Shown here one piece after another: positions 9,501-16,501 of a DNA stretch of 29,533 bases. This DNA comes from CAZJLP01 sp964546955 (GTDB lineage: Bacteria; Verrucomicrobiota; Verrucomicrobiia; Opitutales; Opitutaceae). How positions within the stretch are numbered: the stretch's first letter is position 1; the number at the start of each line of letters is the position of its first letter. The notes under the pieces were generated by a model. The model saw nothing but the letters and a program-made list of their open reading frames with translations, ran no database searches and was not told the DNA's origin. A program made the position numbers and the translations under genes. Location of the stretch: NCBI GenBank assembly GCA_964546955.1, contig CAZJLP010000063.1:1-29533 (forward strand). Reading direction: 5' to 3'.

Positions 9501-10825
9501 GGTTCACCGGCACATTCATGGCCATGCCTCCCCATGAAAAGGGTTTCGCGATAGGCCGGATCGAGGGCATGATCATCATGGAAATCGCCCTCCTCTTCCT
9601 CGGCCCCGAGGAATGGATCGCCCGCGGCGCTTCCGCCACTGCTCAACTGCTGCGAGCAAGCCGCCTTGCCCGCGAAATCCTTGCCGTCATTGAGCGAATC
9701 CCCGCATTGCGCCGCATTCTCGTCGCCGCTGAACGCATGACCGTCGCAGGCGGCGAGGCGGGCACTGCCGCGCGGGTCGCCACTGAAACGACCGAAGCGT
9801 TGCCCGAAGCCGTCCGCGTCACCGAGCATGCGATCGACGAGAGCAGCGACGTTGCCCGCACCGGAGAATCCGTCGCCGAAACCGCCGAGGCTGCGCCGAC
9901 GCCACCGCCTTCCTCCTCCCCCCCGCCCTCTCGCACGCCGGAATCACTGACATCGCATCCGGCCGACGAAGTGCTGGAATCCAGCACGCCTGCTCGCGGG
10001 GCAGACGAACTTCCCGACTGGCAGGAACAATATATCCAGGACTACCTCGACGAGCTGTTCGAACGCGAGCTGATCGATGCCGATCGCGCAGAAATGGAAG
10101 CACGCCTTCGCGCTCAACTGGTGGGCGCGACCGACGACGAAGCCACGGCCATTTTTGCCGACTGGGAACGCAGCATGCACGCCGCCATCGACATGGCCGA
10201 GGAAGGCCGCTCAGCTCCCGGCGTCGGTCGCTCCACGCTCGAAGGCGCCAGTCACGATGTCCGCGACCAGGCCCACCCACGTCTCTCCGAATCGACTTCG
10301 GGGCCGGAGCGCGCGCGCGCCGCCGAGGAAACACCGCCTCGCGAACCCCGCACCTCGACCGACCCCGTCGACGACGAGGTCGATTTCGGCACCCGTGATG
10401 ACGAATTCCCGGAAGGAGGGTTGTTTAGCGAGGAAGCGGCCGCCCTCCAAGAACGCCTCCGACAAGCGTACATGGGCAACACGCCCTCTCGATACTCAGA
10501 CGTCGGCCGGGCTGTCGTCGACCGTATGAGAAGAGAGGGGCTCATCGTTGGCACGGGCCCACTACTCCCCGGCAATCCCAATGGGCTGCGCGTTCAAGCT
10601 TTGGACGGAAATTGGTACTTGATCGACGAAACGTTTGATATGGCCCATTACCCCACCGACGCCGTCCGCTATTGGAATGACGAGGGTCGCTTCTATGGCG
10701 CACAAAGCCGCGAGGTACGGGAGTTCATGACCAATCCCGATCACTACCGAATCGAACCTCGAGGCGCAAATCGGTCGGCCGGCGCCCGGCTCGGAGAAAC
10801 CTACTTGCCTCCCGAAGTCCCCTAA
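3557..10825 (+). CDS. Giant double-DUF4157 polymorphic toxin with C-terminal HNH/Endo VII-like nuclease
   Basis: The product has 2422 residues. In order it shows a Cys4 motif (C45, C47, C51, C54), DUF4157 copy 1 at about 115-197 with HELVH 191-195, and a VQR-containing linker near 280. A long Trp/Ala/Gly-rich helical region follows at 290-840, with several membrane-like stretches (about 538-562, 597-650, 690-800). After a Pro/Ala linker (about 850-960) comes a GxxxGxxxG hydrophobic module (about 1010-1070), then Asp/Ala-rich repeats (1115-1350). Residues 1395-1470 are a compact domain with RPDL (1429-1432) and IEYD (1443-1446), possibly an endonuclease fold. DUF4157 copy 2 lies at about 1503-1585 (HEIAH 1572-1576), and a second hydrophobic module lies near 1990-2050. 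The C-terminus, about 2300-2422, has DMAH (2361-2364) and NPDHYRIE (2393-2400) followed by NRS, as in HNH/Endo VII toxin nucleases. It is probably secreted cargo that kills by cutting nucleic acid; this is inferred. Confidence 0.85.
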   Translation: MAKSAKAPAAAKANPSRERSGQAVAPQKRTAAPAVQRVGPRSTACACGGHCPKCARNAPAPVVPTAPVNEDPAAEREAEKIAQLLMGRLSSGTPPPPPEESAGPTARRRIVTTAAPGTGLGAGTPLPSALRDRLEPVLGFDLSCLRLHTGAAAQALAQLHHARALSYGSHIVFGAGEFSLGTARGRHVLAHELVHTIQQSPLGPTPRHRPPTHARSTAVVGLNRPPRASAASAGSRSSPPSAHHPWASGALSHQAQPRGPPRARAPPLTIAHRFTQPRVQRLRWPSWQQVSSTAINVGTGAVGTALDLGSSAVDLAVDVGEEAVELGEEVIERTADFFIGLIDEYAPGFLDFLRGGFMTRLTDLFCRGLDAVVGGLISSLENIDFVSVLEETFASAQSSVEGVIGAIRAGATSALGALMQPVVEALDQYGPGIIDAISSASDSVNGFFDSIWESIGAPAMAFLEDAGGAVWQEISDTITWLWDSTAGIREVAEDAWEWVMEQFEIAWDSTSGIRDWLSEKAGEAWKAMKEELGPLEGPITALAAVLLILSPVGPIVIATQVIPPLWEKLTWLWNNWNTNDILVWAQDILREDILPGVIGLVSGVASAIAGAAAWIAGITVQVASAFSGVLGVFGANACLATVTRVLTAISEQFDRLAAWAEGGFTGLADAVANVFNAIVAILQPILDFLIRLVIVAANPPMLPIAITGAIWMLIPDELKPPVINFVLDLIIAFLRGFPAFLTGLGPLASVLKSAALGFLRTVRGQDDSLKIAASNKIANLMAGAGLQFVAGFAVGLLEGIIDGILDPFRLIWMLIQFLARLCRAIGDYLAPLLFETAPPLGAVVADVNASVRATIPGHPPAHAPPTEAGVTAGPSGETHTLTRATSGSIVGPTSSAPPAAEVTPAAAATGPSPEDMAMAEIMGAGPTASDAEVVASLSPGLAGQLSGAAGELDAAGAEGESSAVSETRSEGSSVGSLSRLLGGAWTAILDGAHGLGGSIARALLGFIMLPDYQLGNKIGYVAGLILLELIIAYFSGSVSVQLKAAEPFIKAAIRFLDLGGEILGLLGRAVRPIKGPLLRGLSAAGEHLGRFRFLQPLLARIRRAADVLFHFGDEAVDAAGRTGSHADDVARQADDIADAARRGDDLPGPGRQADEAADAGDSVADDALKAAQMPAAIAAARAICEANDRLPVSPPPSVVVGQLTASLMPRFRWIDSFGYDLIAPGHFQIYFRASPKHIADSDYSAGATADSTGVTPHERGPDPIVEHRPGGSGARPDASGSPNPRPRPDTPEPRDRIPDVDDELDDIADDIADPRRADELADEVGPTSITRMESEAIARDAGIPDEILGDSTVVTRGDMDDVVSDRPLGHGRDAPDPLPLDRPVSRSAPQNIDVQEDMDLLRQAGADPDSFRVNQMQVDMDELRTGTNRPDLSCTINGRRVHIEYDRAPGTRAMDHARRILQNDPDAIVILKIVDFDRPIRRSAAGDAPAQVPASVSAAVRQPGRALPSPHRERAESFFRTDLRHVRLHDDALAATAAAESRAHALASGPHILLSRGHRDLSQPTAQQTLAHEIAHTLQPSSSTASPAHFADEGTSAETQARAAGAAFSSSISHAPVSSNGSGTLGGVARERDPRADDFAAVIADLPIYLNAVGIAEALETAVPDLDLEDPDNYEPLQILLEESFGEDVTVEVFSAWFNLQEGVTALPAAVPPPPSPSTPSPSATSSVGEDDIGESDSVASPEPAPAEVTLESQPRSLSESLDPETAAEDDLVEELAAIGAWLRAHPDPTDDRTLLRETAISIVQALVVRRGREYFQRYGYLIPDDVLPYVYAAMFAGGLANGFLAGIGRTLPPESVEALNRELDDPINALAFEAGNVGGIFWGAGEDLVMNVVGLYEIAEWIAWHAPLPILGMSLADFEDLYDQLTDPEGHAAREAAEQQFYRDLFEGLVELHTEFTRDPSVLISHGDALGEAMGEAAGRWFTGTFMAMPPHEKGFAIGRIEGMIIMEIALLFLGPEEWIARGASATAQLLRASRLAREILAVIERIPALRRILVAAERMTVAGGEAGTAARVATETTEALPEAVRVTEHAIDESSDVARTGESVAETAEAAPTPPPSSSPPPSRTPESLTSHPADEVLESSTPARGADELPDWQEQYIQDYLDELFERELIDADRAEMEARLRAQLVGATDDEATAIFADWERSMHAAIDMAEEGRSAPGVGRSTLEGASHDVRDQAHPRLSESTSGPERARAAEETPPREPRTSTDPVDDEVDFGTRDDEFPEGGLFSEEAAALQERLRQAYMGNTPSRYSDVGRAVVDRMRREGLIVGTGPLLPGNPNGLRVQALDGNWYLIDETFDMAHYPTDAVRYWNDEGRFYGAQSREVREFMTNPDHYRIEPRGANRSAGARLGETYLPPEVP

Positions 10826-10868
10826 CCTCGCGCTCGCGTTCGCGCTCCTCCTCAATCATGTTGAACCC

Positions 10869-11861
10869 ATGAGAATGGTCTCTACGGCAAACAGCGCGTC
10901 TCGTTTGCTTCATCGCAAAACCGCTCCACAAGCCCGGTCCGCCGCGCCAAGTGCGCTCACGCGAGCTGCTCCCAAGGCCAGTTCCTCCATCGCCACCCCG
11001 TGCGCCTGCGGAGGTGGCTGTCCGCGTTGCGGATCAACTCTCGTGAGCCAACCACATGATCGCTCAGAAATCGCCGCCGATCGCGCGGCCGGCCGCGTTG
11101 CGCAGGGAGGTCGGTCGTCGGAGGAAGCCCTTCGTTCTCGCCCTTCCACCCCTCTCTCGATGCCCGACGTGAGCGGTCTCCCTTCAAGCGTCGCTCAAAC
11201 CGTCCGCGGCACCGGCGAACCGCTTGACCGCTCCGTGCGCGCTACGATGGAAGCGCGCTTCGGCGCCGACTTCAGCGGCGTACGCATCTTCCGCCACGGC
11301 TCCGCCACCCGCTCCGCCGCCGACGTATCCGCCAACGCTTACACGGTCGGCAACCGCATCGTTTTCGGCCAGGGCAAATACGACCCCCACACCACCGCGG
11401 GACGTTTCCTCCTCGCGCACGAGCTCGCCCACGTCGCCCAGAATCAAACCAACCCCATCGGCGCCGCTTCTCCCGGCCCGTCCCTCCAACGCGACGAGGT
11501 CTCCACCGAGGTCGATGACATCATCGTCTGGCACTACATCAACACCGCCTTGGATGACAACGACGGCAGCTCGTGGGGCGCGTGGAACAGTCTTTCCCTG
11601 AAACGCGATAACGATCCGCAGGACCCCAATCTAGCCGCTGCCGAACACTACATGTACGCACGGTTCCTCTCGGAAAAAACACCCCTTCCGTCGTTCTTCG
11701 TCGCCGACATGGTCCTCGGCTACGGCTGGCTCAAGGACGCCATCGGCGAGGACACACCCTCCTTCTCCGACGAACCCGTCACGCCCAATTCCGACTCCCA
11801 AATGAAGTTCGGCCTGCAGGGCGCGTTTGAAGGTTCGTGGCTGGCAGAATTGCTAGAGTAG
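10869..11861 (+). CDS. DUF4157 (eCIS_core) protein with short unknown C-terminal domain
   Basis: The product has 330 residues and is the most canonical family member in the window. It has a disordered basic N-terminus and a Cys4 motif at C45, C47, C51, C54 (CACGGGCPRC), the same residue numbers as in the giant protein. The full DUF4157 domain lies at about 115-192, with MEARFGADFSGVRIF, then NAYTVGNRIVFGQG, then the zincin motif HELAH (184-188). LQR follows at 206-208, as is usual after this domain. Residues 210-330 form an acidic, aromatic domain (EHYMYARFLSE, then DMVLGYGWLKDAIG) that I cannot assign; it may be the effector. The gene starts 43 bases after the giant gene on the same strand and probably ends the operon. 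No recognisable immunity gene follows. Confidence 0.85.
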   Translation: MRMVSTANSASRLLHRKTAPQARSAAPSALTRAAPKASSSIATPCACGGGCPRCGSTLVSQPHDRSEIAADRAAGRVAQGGRSSEEALRSRPSTPLSMPDVSGLPSSVAQTVRGTGEPLDRSVRATMEARFGADFSGVRIFRHGSATRSAADVSANAYTVGNRIVFGQGKYDPHTTAGRFLLAHELAHVAQNQTNPIGAASPGPSLQRDEVSTEVDDIIVWHYINTALDDNDGSSWGAWNSLSLKRDNDPQDPNLAAAEHYMYARFLSEKTPLPSFFVADMVLGYGWLKDAIGEDTPSFSDEPVTPNSDSQMKFGLQGAFEGSWLAELLE

Positions 11862-11872
11862 CGCGCGGCGAC

Positions 11873-12027
11873 TGCTCATTGCTTACCCCTCAATGCCTTT
11901 TGGCCAGGTTTGCAGGGACCGGCAGAGCCCCGGTAAACGCCAGAGCACCCCATTTGACATCGCCAGCCCTAGCGGTTCGGTCGACCCCTCTCGCGCCCAA
12001 TGAAAAACGAGCGCTAAGCAATGAGCA
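11873..12027. repeat. Gap after the DUF4157 operon with a 13-bp perfect inverted repeat
   Basis: The 308-base gap between the convergent genes ending at 11861 and 12170 holds no believable gene. It contains a perfect 13-bp inverted repeat: TGCTCATTGCTTA at 11873-11885 and its reverse complement at 12015-12027. The 129 bases between the arms are too many for a simple terminator, and there is no T-run at either arm. The arms may be remnants of a small element. Confidence 0.5.
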
Positions 12028-12169
12028 ATCAACCCTCCGCCTCAGCTCAATAAGCACAAAGCGATCAGTGTTCAGCTATTAGTCACTGGATCGACTCCCC
12101 ATTTCCTTCCGATCCTTCTACCCTCCATCTTCCCCCCCCCGGATCGATCTCAGTCCTCCGCGGCGGCGC

Positions 12170-13189
12170 TCACGGCGCCAACTTCTTCAACAGCGCCCTC
12201 AAATCGTCCGGCGCAAACGGTTTCTGCAAAATCGCGACCGCTCCCTCGCGCTCGCTCTTCAAAATCGCATCCTGCCCGTGTCCCGTGATCAACACGATGG
12301 CGACCTCCGGCCGAATCTGCCGCAATCCCGCGATCACTTCTTCGCCCGTCATGCGGGGCATCGACAGATCGAGCAACACGAGTCGTACCACATCCGGATC
12401 CGCGCGGTAATGCGCCAGCGCCTCTTGACCGTTCCGCGCGGTAAGGGTGCGAAAACCCGCTCGCTCCACCACCCATTTCGAAAGCGCACGAATCGCATCG
12501 TCGTCGTCCGCGATTAAAATGGTATTTGCCGTCGGTTTCCCCGAATTTTGGTCAGACGCAGGACGCTTAGACAACGCCGCCGGAGCGGCCGGCAGAAACA
12601 CCTGAAAAGTCATGCCATGCCCGGGCTCGCTTTCGACATACAACGCGCCTGAGTGCGCCCGAATGATTTCGGCCACGTCCGCGAGGTTTCCTTCGCTCGG
12701 CCCTTTTGCCCCATACGGCAACGGCGAGACCGTTTCGGCGAGGGTCTCCACGTCCATGCCGGCACCGGTGTCATCGATTTCAAACACCACAAAGTCGCCC
12801 GGCTCGGCCCTGTCGGCGAAACGCAGCGTTCGCAGGGCCGCCGCGTCGAGCCGCATGGTATGCGTCATGATGGTGATGAGCCCGGGTTTGTCTCCGATGG
12901 CCTGCCGGGCCTTGTTCCACAGCTCCACCATCATCTGCTGCAGTTTTGCCGCGTCGCCGACCACGTTCGGCACGCGCGAACTCTGTCTAACTTCGATGGA
13001 TACGTAGGGCTCAATGCCAGCTCGCAGCGGCTTGAGCGTATCGTCCATCAAACGATTGAGGGAAAGCGAGCGGAAGGAAGGCTGGGAATTGTCAGGAGAT
13101 TCGGACGGCGCTGCCATGCAACAGGTCATTTCATGAGAAACGGTCGCCGCCCAAACGCCACTTCGAAATTTCCTCTTTTCAGATGACAC
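12170..13189 (-). CDS. Hybrid regulator: degenerate HATPase domain plus intact receiver domain
   Basis: The product has 339 residues. Residues about 35-215 resemble the ATPase domain of hybrid histidine kinases (LQQMMVELWNKARQAI, then DDTGAGM, then SEPGHGMTFQVFLP). The N-box asparagine position reads Lys in the natural alignment, and the ATP-lid GTGLGL motif is replaced by EGNLAD. No DHp domain with a standard H-box precedes it. The C-terminal receiver, about 225-338, is intact, with the acidic pocket IADDDD, the phospho-acceptor in LLDLSMP, a Thr in LITGHG and the Lys in LQKPF. The protein therefore probably does not bind ATP well, and it may act as a receiver or scaffold for another kinase. 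The frame opens at a GTG at 13189. ATGs at 13129 and 13117 are plausible alternatives. It lies convergent to the DUF4157 operon. Confidence 0.8.
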   Translation of the reverse strand: MSSEKRKFRSGVWAATVSHEMTCCMAAPSESPDNSQPSFRSLSLNRLMDDTLKPLRAGIEPYVSIEVRQSSRVPNVVGDAAKLQQMMVELWNKARQAIGDKPGLITIMTHTMRLDAAALRTLRFADRAEPGDFVVFEIDDTGAGMDVETLAETVSPLPYGAKGPSEGNLADVAEIIRAHSGALYVESEPGHGMTFQVFLPAAPAALSKRPASDQNSGKPTANTILIADDDDAIRALSKWVVERAGFRTLTARNGQEALAHYRADPDVVRLVLLDLSMPRMTGEEVIAGLRQIRPEVAIVLITGHGQDAILKSEREGAVAILQKPFAPDDLRALLKKLAP

Positions 13190-13248
13190 GGAGTCTACCT
13201 TGCCCCGCGATGAATAGTTAGGTGCGTTAACAATAGATTCCCAACGCG

Positions 13249-13278
13249 ACTACGAGCGTGAGCGAGGGCTCCCGTAGT
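13249..13278. other. Hairpin in the 13190-13391 gap
   Basis: ACTACG (13249-13254) pairs with CGTAGT (13273-13278), and an inner AGC/GCT pairing is possible. The hairpin lies about 60 bases upstream of the hybrid regulator and downstream of the aminotransferase gene, both on the minus strand. It could terminate or attenuate, but there is no T-run. The rest of this 202-base gap holds nothing I can identify. Confidence 0.35.
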
Positions 13279-13391
13279 GGACGCGAGACAAGCGATAACC
13301 ATCCCGCAGCAAGCAACCCTCGCGATCAAAGGTTCGCCCATGAGAAATGAGCACTAAGACCAGAGCAATACCTCGAGGGGCGATACACTTC

Positions 13392-14744
13392 CTAGATCTG
13401 CTTCAACACCCGCCGCAACATCTCCGTCAACAATTCAACGTCTTCCTTCGTCACATTCAAATTCGGCCGCAACCGCACATTCGTCCTTCCCGCACCCAGC
13501 AGCAACAATCGCTCGGTCTGCAGCGCGGTCTCGAGCAACGCGTTCTTCAACGCCGGCGAACCCAAACTGAAGCCCTGATAAAGCCCGGCGCCTCGTACAT
13601 TGCGCACCCGCTCGGGAAATTCTTTCTGCAACTCTCTCAGGCGCCCAACCAAATACTGCGTCTTCTCCGGCACTTGCTCGACTAAACGCTCGTCGCGCAC
13701 GATCGCGAGTTCCTGCACGAACCGCACCATGTCCGCGAGGGCACCACCCCAGGTTGAGTCGAGCACGCCTTCGTCATCCATGGGGTACAGCATATAGAGT
13801 ACGCCGTTCCCCATCTTCTTCGCCGCGGCAATCGCTTGCGGGGGATGAGGCAACTCAAGTTGGTCGCACATGAAAAACGTGCCGGTCTGCCCGCCCGCGG
13901 TTTGGACCTCATCGAATCCAAGCGCCACGTCGTGCTCCTGCGCCAGTCGACTCAATCCTTGGAAAAACGCTTTCTCCGCCACGCGATGCCCGCCCGCTCC
14001 CTGAATCGGTTCGACAATGATGCCCACGATCTCCCCCGCATGCGCTTTCAAGCTGGCTTCCACACGATCGAGAGCTTCCTCCGTCCGCTGGCGATTCTCC
14101 ATCGCATCCTCGTCGGTATTGATCGCCGGAAACGGGATCTGCACGTTCCCGCGCACCAAGCCATGGAAATCTTTCGTGATCACAGGATCGTGCGACAACT
14201 CCGTCACATTCAGCGCGAAAATCGTTCGGCCATGAAACGCTTGATCGAAATAAATAAACCGACGCGGTTTCGGCCTGAGCGCGCGCTCACTACCAACGGA
14301 GGCCCCTTTTGTCTTCGCCCGCGCGTGCCGCTTCCGGTCATGGAGATTGAGGAAATACTTCATCATATTCTCCACCGCCTCCGCTCCTGAATTGACCGCA
14401 TAGATCTCCAATCGCGGATTGCGCATGCAGGCGGGCGCCACCTCGCTCAACGCGCGATAATATGCCAGGCACTCCGGCGTTAAAAAGTCGACGTTCGCCA
14501 GCTTGTTGTTCGCAGCGTAGCTCAGTCGCCTTAAATATTCGGGCTCAAACAAACGGGGGTGATTATGTCCGATCCATTTCGATGCATAATATCCCGCCCA
14601 ATCGAAGAGCTTCTCCCCGTCCACCGTCTTGATCCACATCCCCTCGCACCCGGCCAAATCGATCGCAAAAGGATAAGGATCCGAAATCACATACCTCCGC
14701 AGTTCCGCAATCATCGCCGCACTCTTCGGTCCCGGAAACACCAT
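13392..14744 (-). CDS. Class III PLP aminotransferase, lysine 6-aminotransferase-like
   Basis: With the start at 14744 the product has 450 residues, normal for class III (omega) aminotransferases. Visible family features are the substrate and cofactor region VNSGAEAVENMMKYF (117-131), HGRT after the DQAF block (about 168-174), VEPIQGAGG (244-252), the cofactor-binding Asp in FDEVQTAGGQTG (277-288) and the probable Schiff-base lysine in AAAKKMGNG (K309 or K310). Two overall patterns recall L-lysine 6-transaminases: the ASKWIGHNHP region and DEVQT followed by KKMGNG. Acetylornithine or GABA-type substrates cannot be excluded. The reading frame extends upstream to 14867. That extra stretch is encoded by a purine-rich repeat-like tract and looks untranslated, so MVFPGPK at 14744 is preferred. 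The gene diverges from hflX. Confidence 0.85.
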   Translation of the reverse strand: MVFPGPKSAAMIAELRRYVISDPYPFAIDLAGCEGMWIKTVDGEKLFDWAGYYASKWIGHNHPRLFEPEYLRRLSYAANNKLANVDFLTPECLAYYRALSEVAPACMRNPRLEIYAVNSGAEAVENMMKYFLNLHDRKRHARAKTKGASVGSERALRPKPRRFIYFDQAFHGRTIFALNVTELSHDPVITKDFHGLVRGNVQIPFPAINTDEDAMENRQRTEEALDRVEASLKAHAGEIVGIIVEPIQGAGGHRVAEKAFFQGLSRLAQEHDVALGFDEVQTAGGQTGTFFMCDQLELPHPPQAIAAAKKMGNGVLYMLYPMDDEGVLDSTWGGALADMVRFVQELAIVRDERLVEQVPEKTQYLVGRLRELQKEFPERVRNVRGAGLYQGFSLGSPALKNALLETALQTERLLLLGAGRTNVRLRPNLNVTKEDVELLTEMLRRVLKQI

Positions 14745-15034
14745 CCCCGGAGAAAAAGCGCTTTCCCCCCGCACGCCAAGCCCAGCCAGTAGCGAAACAG
14801 AAGGGAGAGAGGAGCAGGGAGAGGGGAGTATTCCCGGAACTTGCCTCATGTACTCGTGGATCGACAAACCCCCTGCGTTTGAAACAGGCCGGTACCTCTC
14901 AAATCTGAAACCCGAAATCGCGCTTCAACCTCTGCCTTTCCCCCTCTCTTTCTCCCCTTTAATCAAACGGGACACCCCGATCGCTATTTGACTCTGCCAA
15001 CCCTACCCCTAGCTTCGTACCCTTTTAAGACAGA
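14745..15034. other. Divergent intergenic region with purine and pyrimidine tracts
   Basis: This 290-base region lies between the divergent aminotransferase and hflX genes and must hold both promoters. A G/A-rich tract (about 14797-14829) and a C/T-rich tract (about 14932-14962) face each other as loose inverted partners about 100 bases apart. I see no convincing -35/-10 pair. Just before hflX lies TTGACT, without a good -10 at proper spacing. Confidence 0.4.
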
Positions 15035-16318
15035 ATGGCCGATTTCCTAGAAACCGCACGCAGCAACAAACTCGAACGCGCCTTCCTCGTGGGGGTACAA
15101 ACTTCCGACATGCCAGCGGGCGAGGGAGCAGAGCTCCTGGTTGAACTTACCGAATTGGTGGAAAACCTGCGCCTGAAGGTCACGCGCTCCACGCTGGTCA
15201 ATCTCCGCACTCCCACGCCCGCCCTGCTTGTCGGCAGTGGCAAAGCCGACGAACTCGTCGCTGCGGCCAAGGACGACGGCGCCGATGTCATTGTTTTCGA
15301 CGAGGAACTGTCCCCCGCTCAGCAGCGCAACTGGGAAGAGCTCTCCGGCCTGGCCGTGATCGACCGGCAAGAAGTCATTCTCGAGGTTTTCGCCGACCGC
15401 GCGCACACGCGCGAAGCCGTTCTGCAAGTCGCGCTCGCGCGAATGGAGTATTCGCTTCCTCGATTGACTCGGGCTTGGACTCACTTGTCTCGGCAGCGAG
15501 GCAAAGGCGCGATGGGGGGTGAAGGCGAAACCCAACTCGAACAGGACCGCCGTATTGTCCGCGACCGCATATCGCATCTCAAAAAAGAGCTGATCAGCGT
15601 GGTCCAGCAGCGGGACGTCCAACGCCGCCGTCGCCTGCGCGTGCCGATTCCGACCGCCGCGATCGTGGGCTACACCAACGCCGGCAAGTCGTCGCTGCTC
15701 AATCGCATCACCGGTTCCAACGTCCTGGCGGAAAACAAACTCTTCGCGACGCTCGATCCCACCACGCGCCAGCTGCTCCTGCCGAACAACCAGAAACTGC
15801 TGATTACCGACACCGTCGGGTTCATCCGCCGCCTCCCCCACGGCTTGGTAGAGGCGTTCAAAGCCACGCTCGAAGAAGTCGTCGTAGCCGATTTCCTGTT
15901 ACACGTCCTGGACGTCACCAACCCGAACTTCGAAAAGCACCATGCCACGACGCTCGAGGTGCTCGAAGAGCTCGGCGCCGGGGGCAAGATAATCGTCACC
16001 GTCTTCAACAAAGCCGACCTCGCCGACGAGGCCATGCGGGCCCACGCCCGCCACCTCGCGCCCGACGGCTACTTCGTCAGCGCCAAAACCGGCGAAGGCA
16101 TCGAAGCCCTCCTGGCGCGTTGCTCCGAACTCACCGCGGACAGTCTGGGCGCCACCGAACTCTTCATCCCTCACTCTCGCTACGACGTGATCGCCAAGCT
16201 CCATTCCGTGGGCCACATTCAAAGCGAAGAACAACAAGACGGCGGCGTCACCATCCACGGCCGCTTCCCCGCCAGCCAAACCGCCGTCTTCAAGCCCTTC
16301 GTGGTCGCGAAGAAGTGA
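15035..16318 (+). CDS. hflX: GTPase HflX, ribosome-associated
   Basis: The product has 427 residues, the typical size. HflX is a GTP-binding protein that splits stalled or hibernating ribosomes under stress. The N-terminal HflX domain ends with the signature GGEGETQLEQD (161-171), followed by a basic coiled-coil helix (172-201). The G domain has G1 GYTNAGKS (212-219), G3 DTVG (259-262), G4 NKAD (325-328) and G5 SAK (349-351), all intact. The start ATG at 15035 gives the usual N-terminal length. No strong ribosome-binding site is visible. The gene stands alone on the plus strand, and no hfq or miaA lies next to it. Confidence 0.96.
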   Translation: MADFLETARSNKLERAFLVGVQTSDMPAGEGAELLVELTELVENLRLKVTRSTLVNLRTPTPALLVGSGKADELVAAAKDDGADVIVFDEELSPAQQRNWEELSGLAVIDRQEVILEVFADRAHTREAVLQVALARMEYSLPRLTRAWTHLSRQRGKGAMGGEGETQLEQDRRIVRDRISHLKKELISVVQQRDVQRRRRLRVPIPTAAIVGYTNAGKSSLLNRITGSNVLAENKLFATLDPTTRQLLLPNNQKLLITDTVGFIRRLPHGLVEAFKATLEEVVVADFLLHVLDVTNPNFEKHHATTLEVLEELGAGGKIIVTVFNKADLADEAMRAHARHLAPDGYFVSAKTGEGIEALLARCSELTADSLGATELFIPHSRYDVIAKLHSVGHIQSEEQQDGGVTIHGRFPASQTAVFKPFVVAKK

Positions 16319-16334
16319 TCGGTTCGCGGTTCGA

Positions 16335-16361
16335 AGGGCGAGGCGTCCCGACTCGCCGTCG
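16335..16361. repeat. Hairpin repeat R1, copy 1
   Basis: The 27-base element begins AGGGCGAGGC and ends ACTCGCCGTCG. It folds as GGCGAG (16337-16342) with CTCGCC (16352-16357) around a 9-base loop. The copy at 27843-27869 matches it at 24 of 27 bases and keeps both arms. It lies 17 bases after the hflX stop and may also end that transcript, although no T-run follows. Confidence 0.65.
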
Positions 16362-16501
16362 TACGACCGATGCGACGTACTATCGGCATGTCCGCGCAGA
16401 TCAGACGGTCACCAACAGCATGTCTCGCGCAGGCCACGAAGGCTACGAAGCCGAACGAACCAAGACAGAGCAGGAATATTAAACCTCCGAAAAACGGCAG
16501 G

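Noticed and set aside
13127..13150. VSHEM in the hybrid regulator as a histidine-kinase H-box
   Set aside because: The residues after it do not follow the H-box pattern, and the stretch may lie upstream of the real start.
14985..15034. TTGACT before hflX as a promoter -35
   Set aside because: No acceptable -10 lies 16-18 bases downstream.
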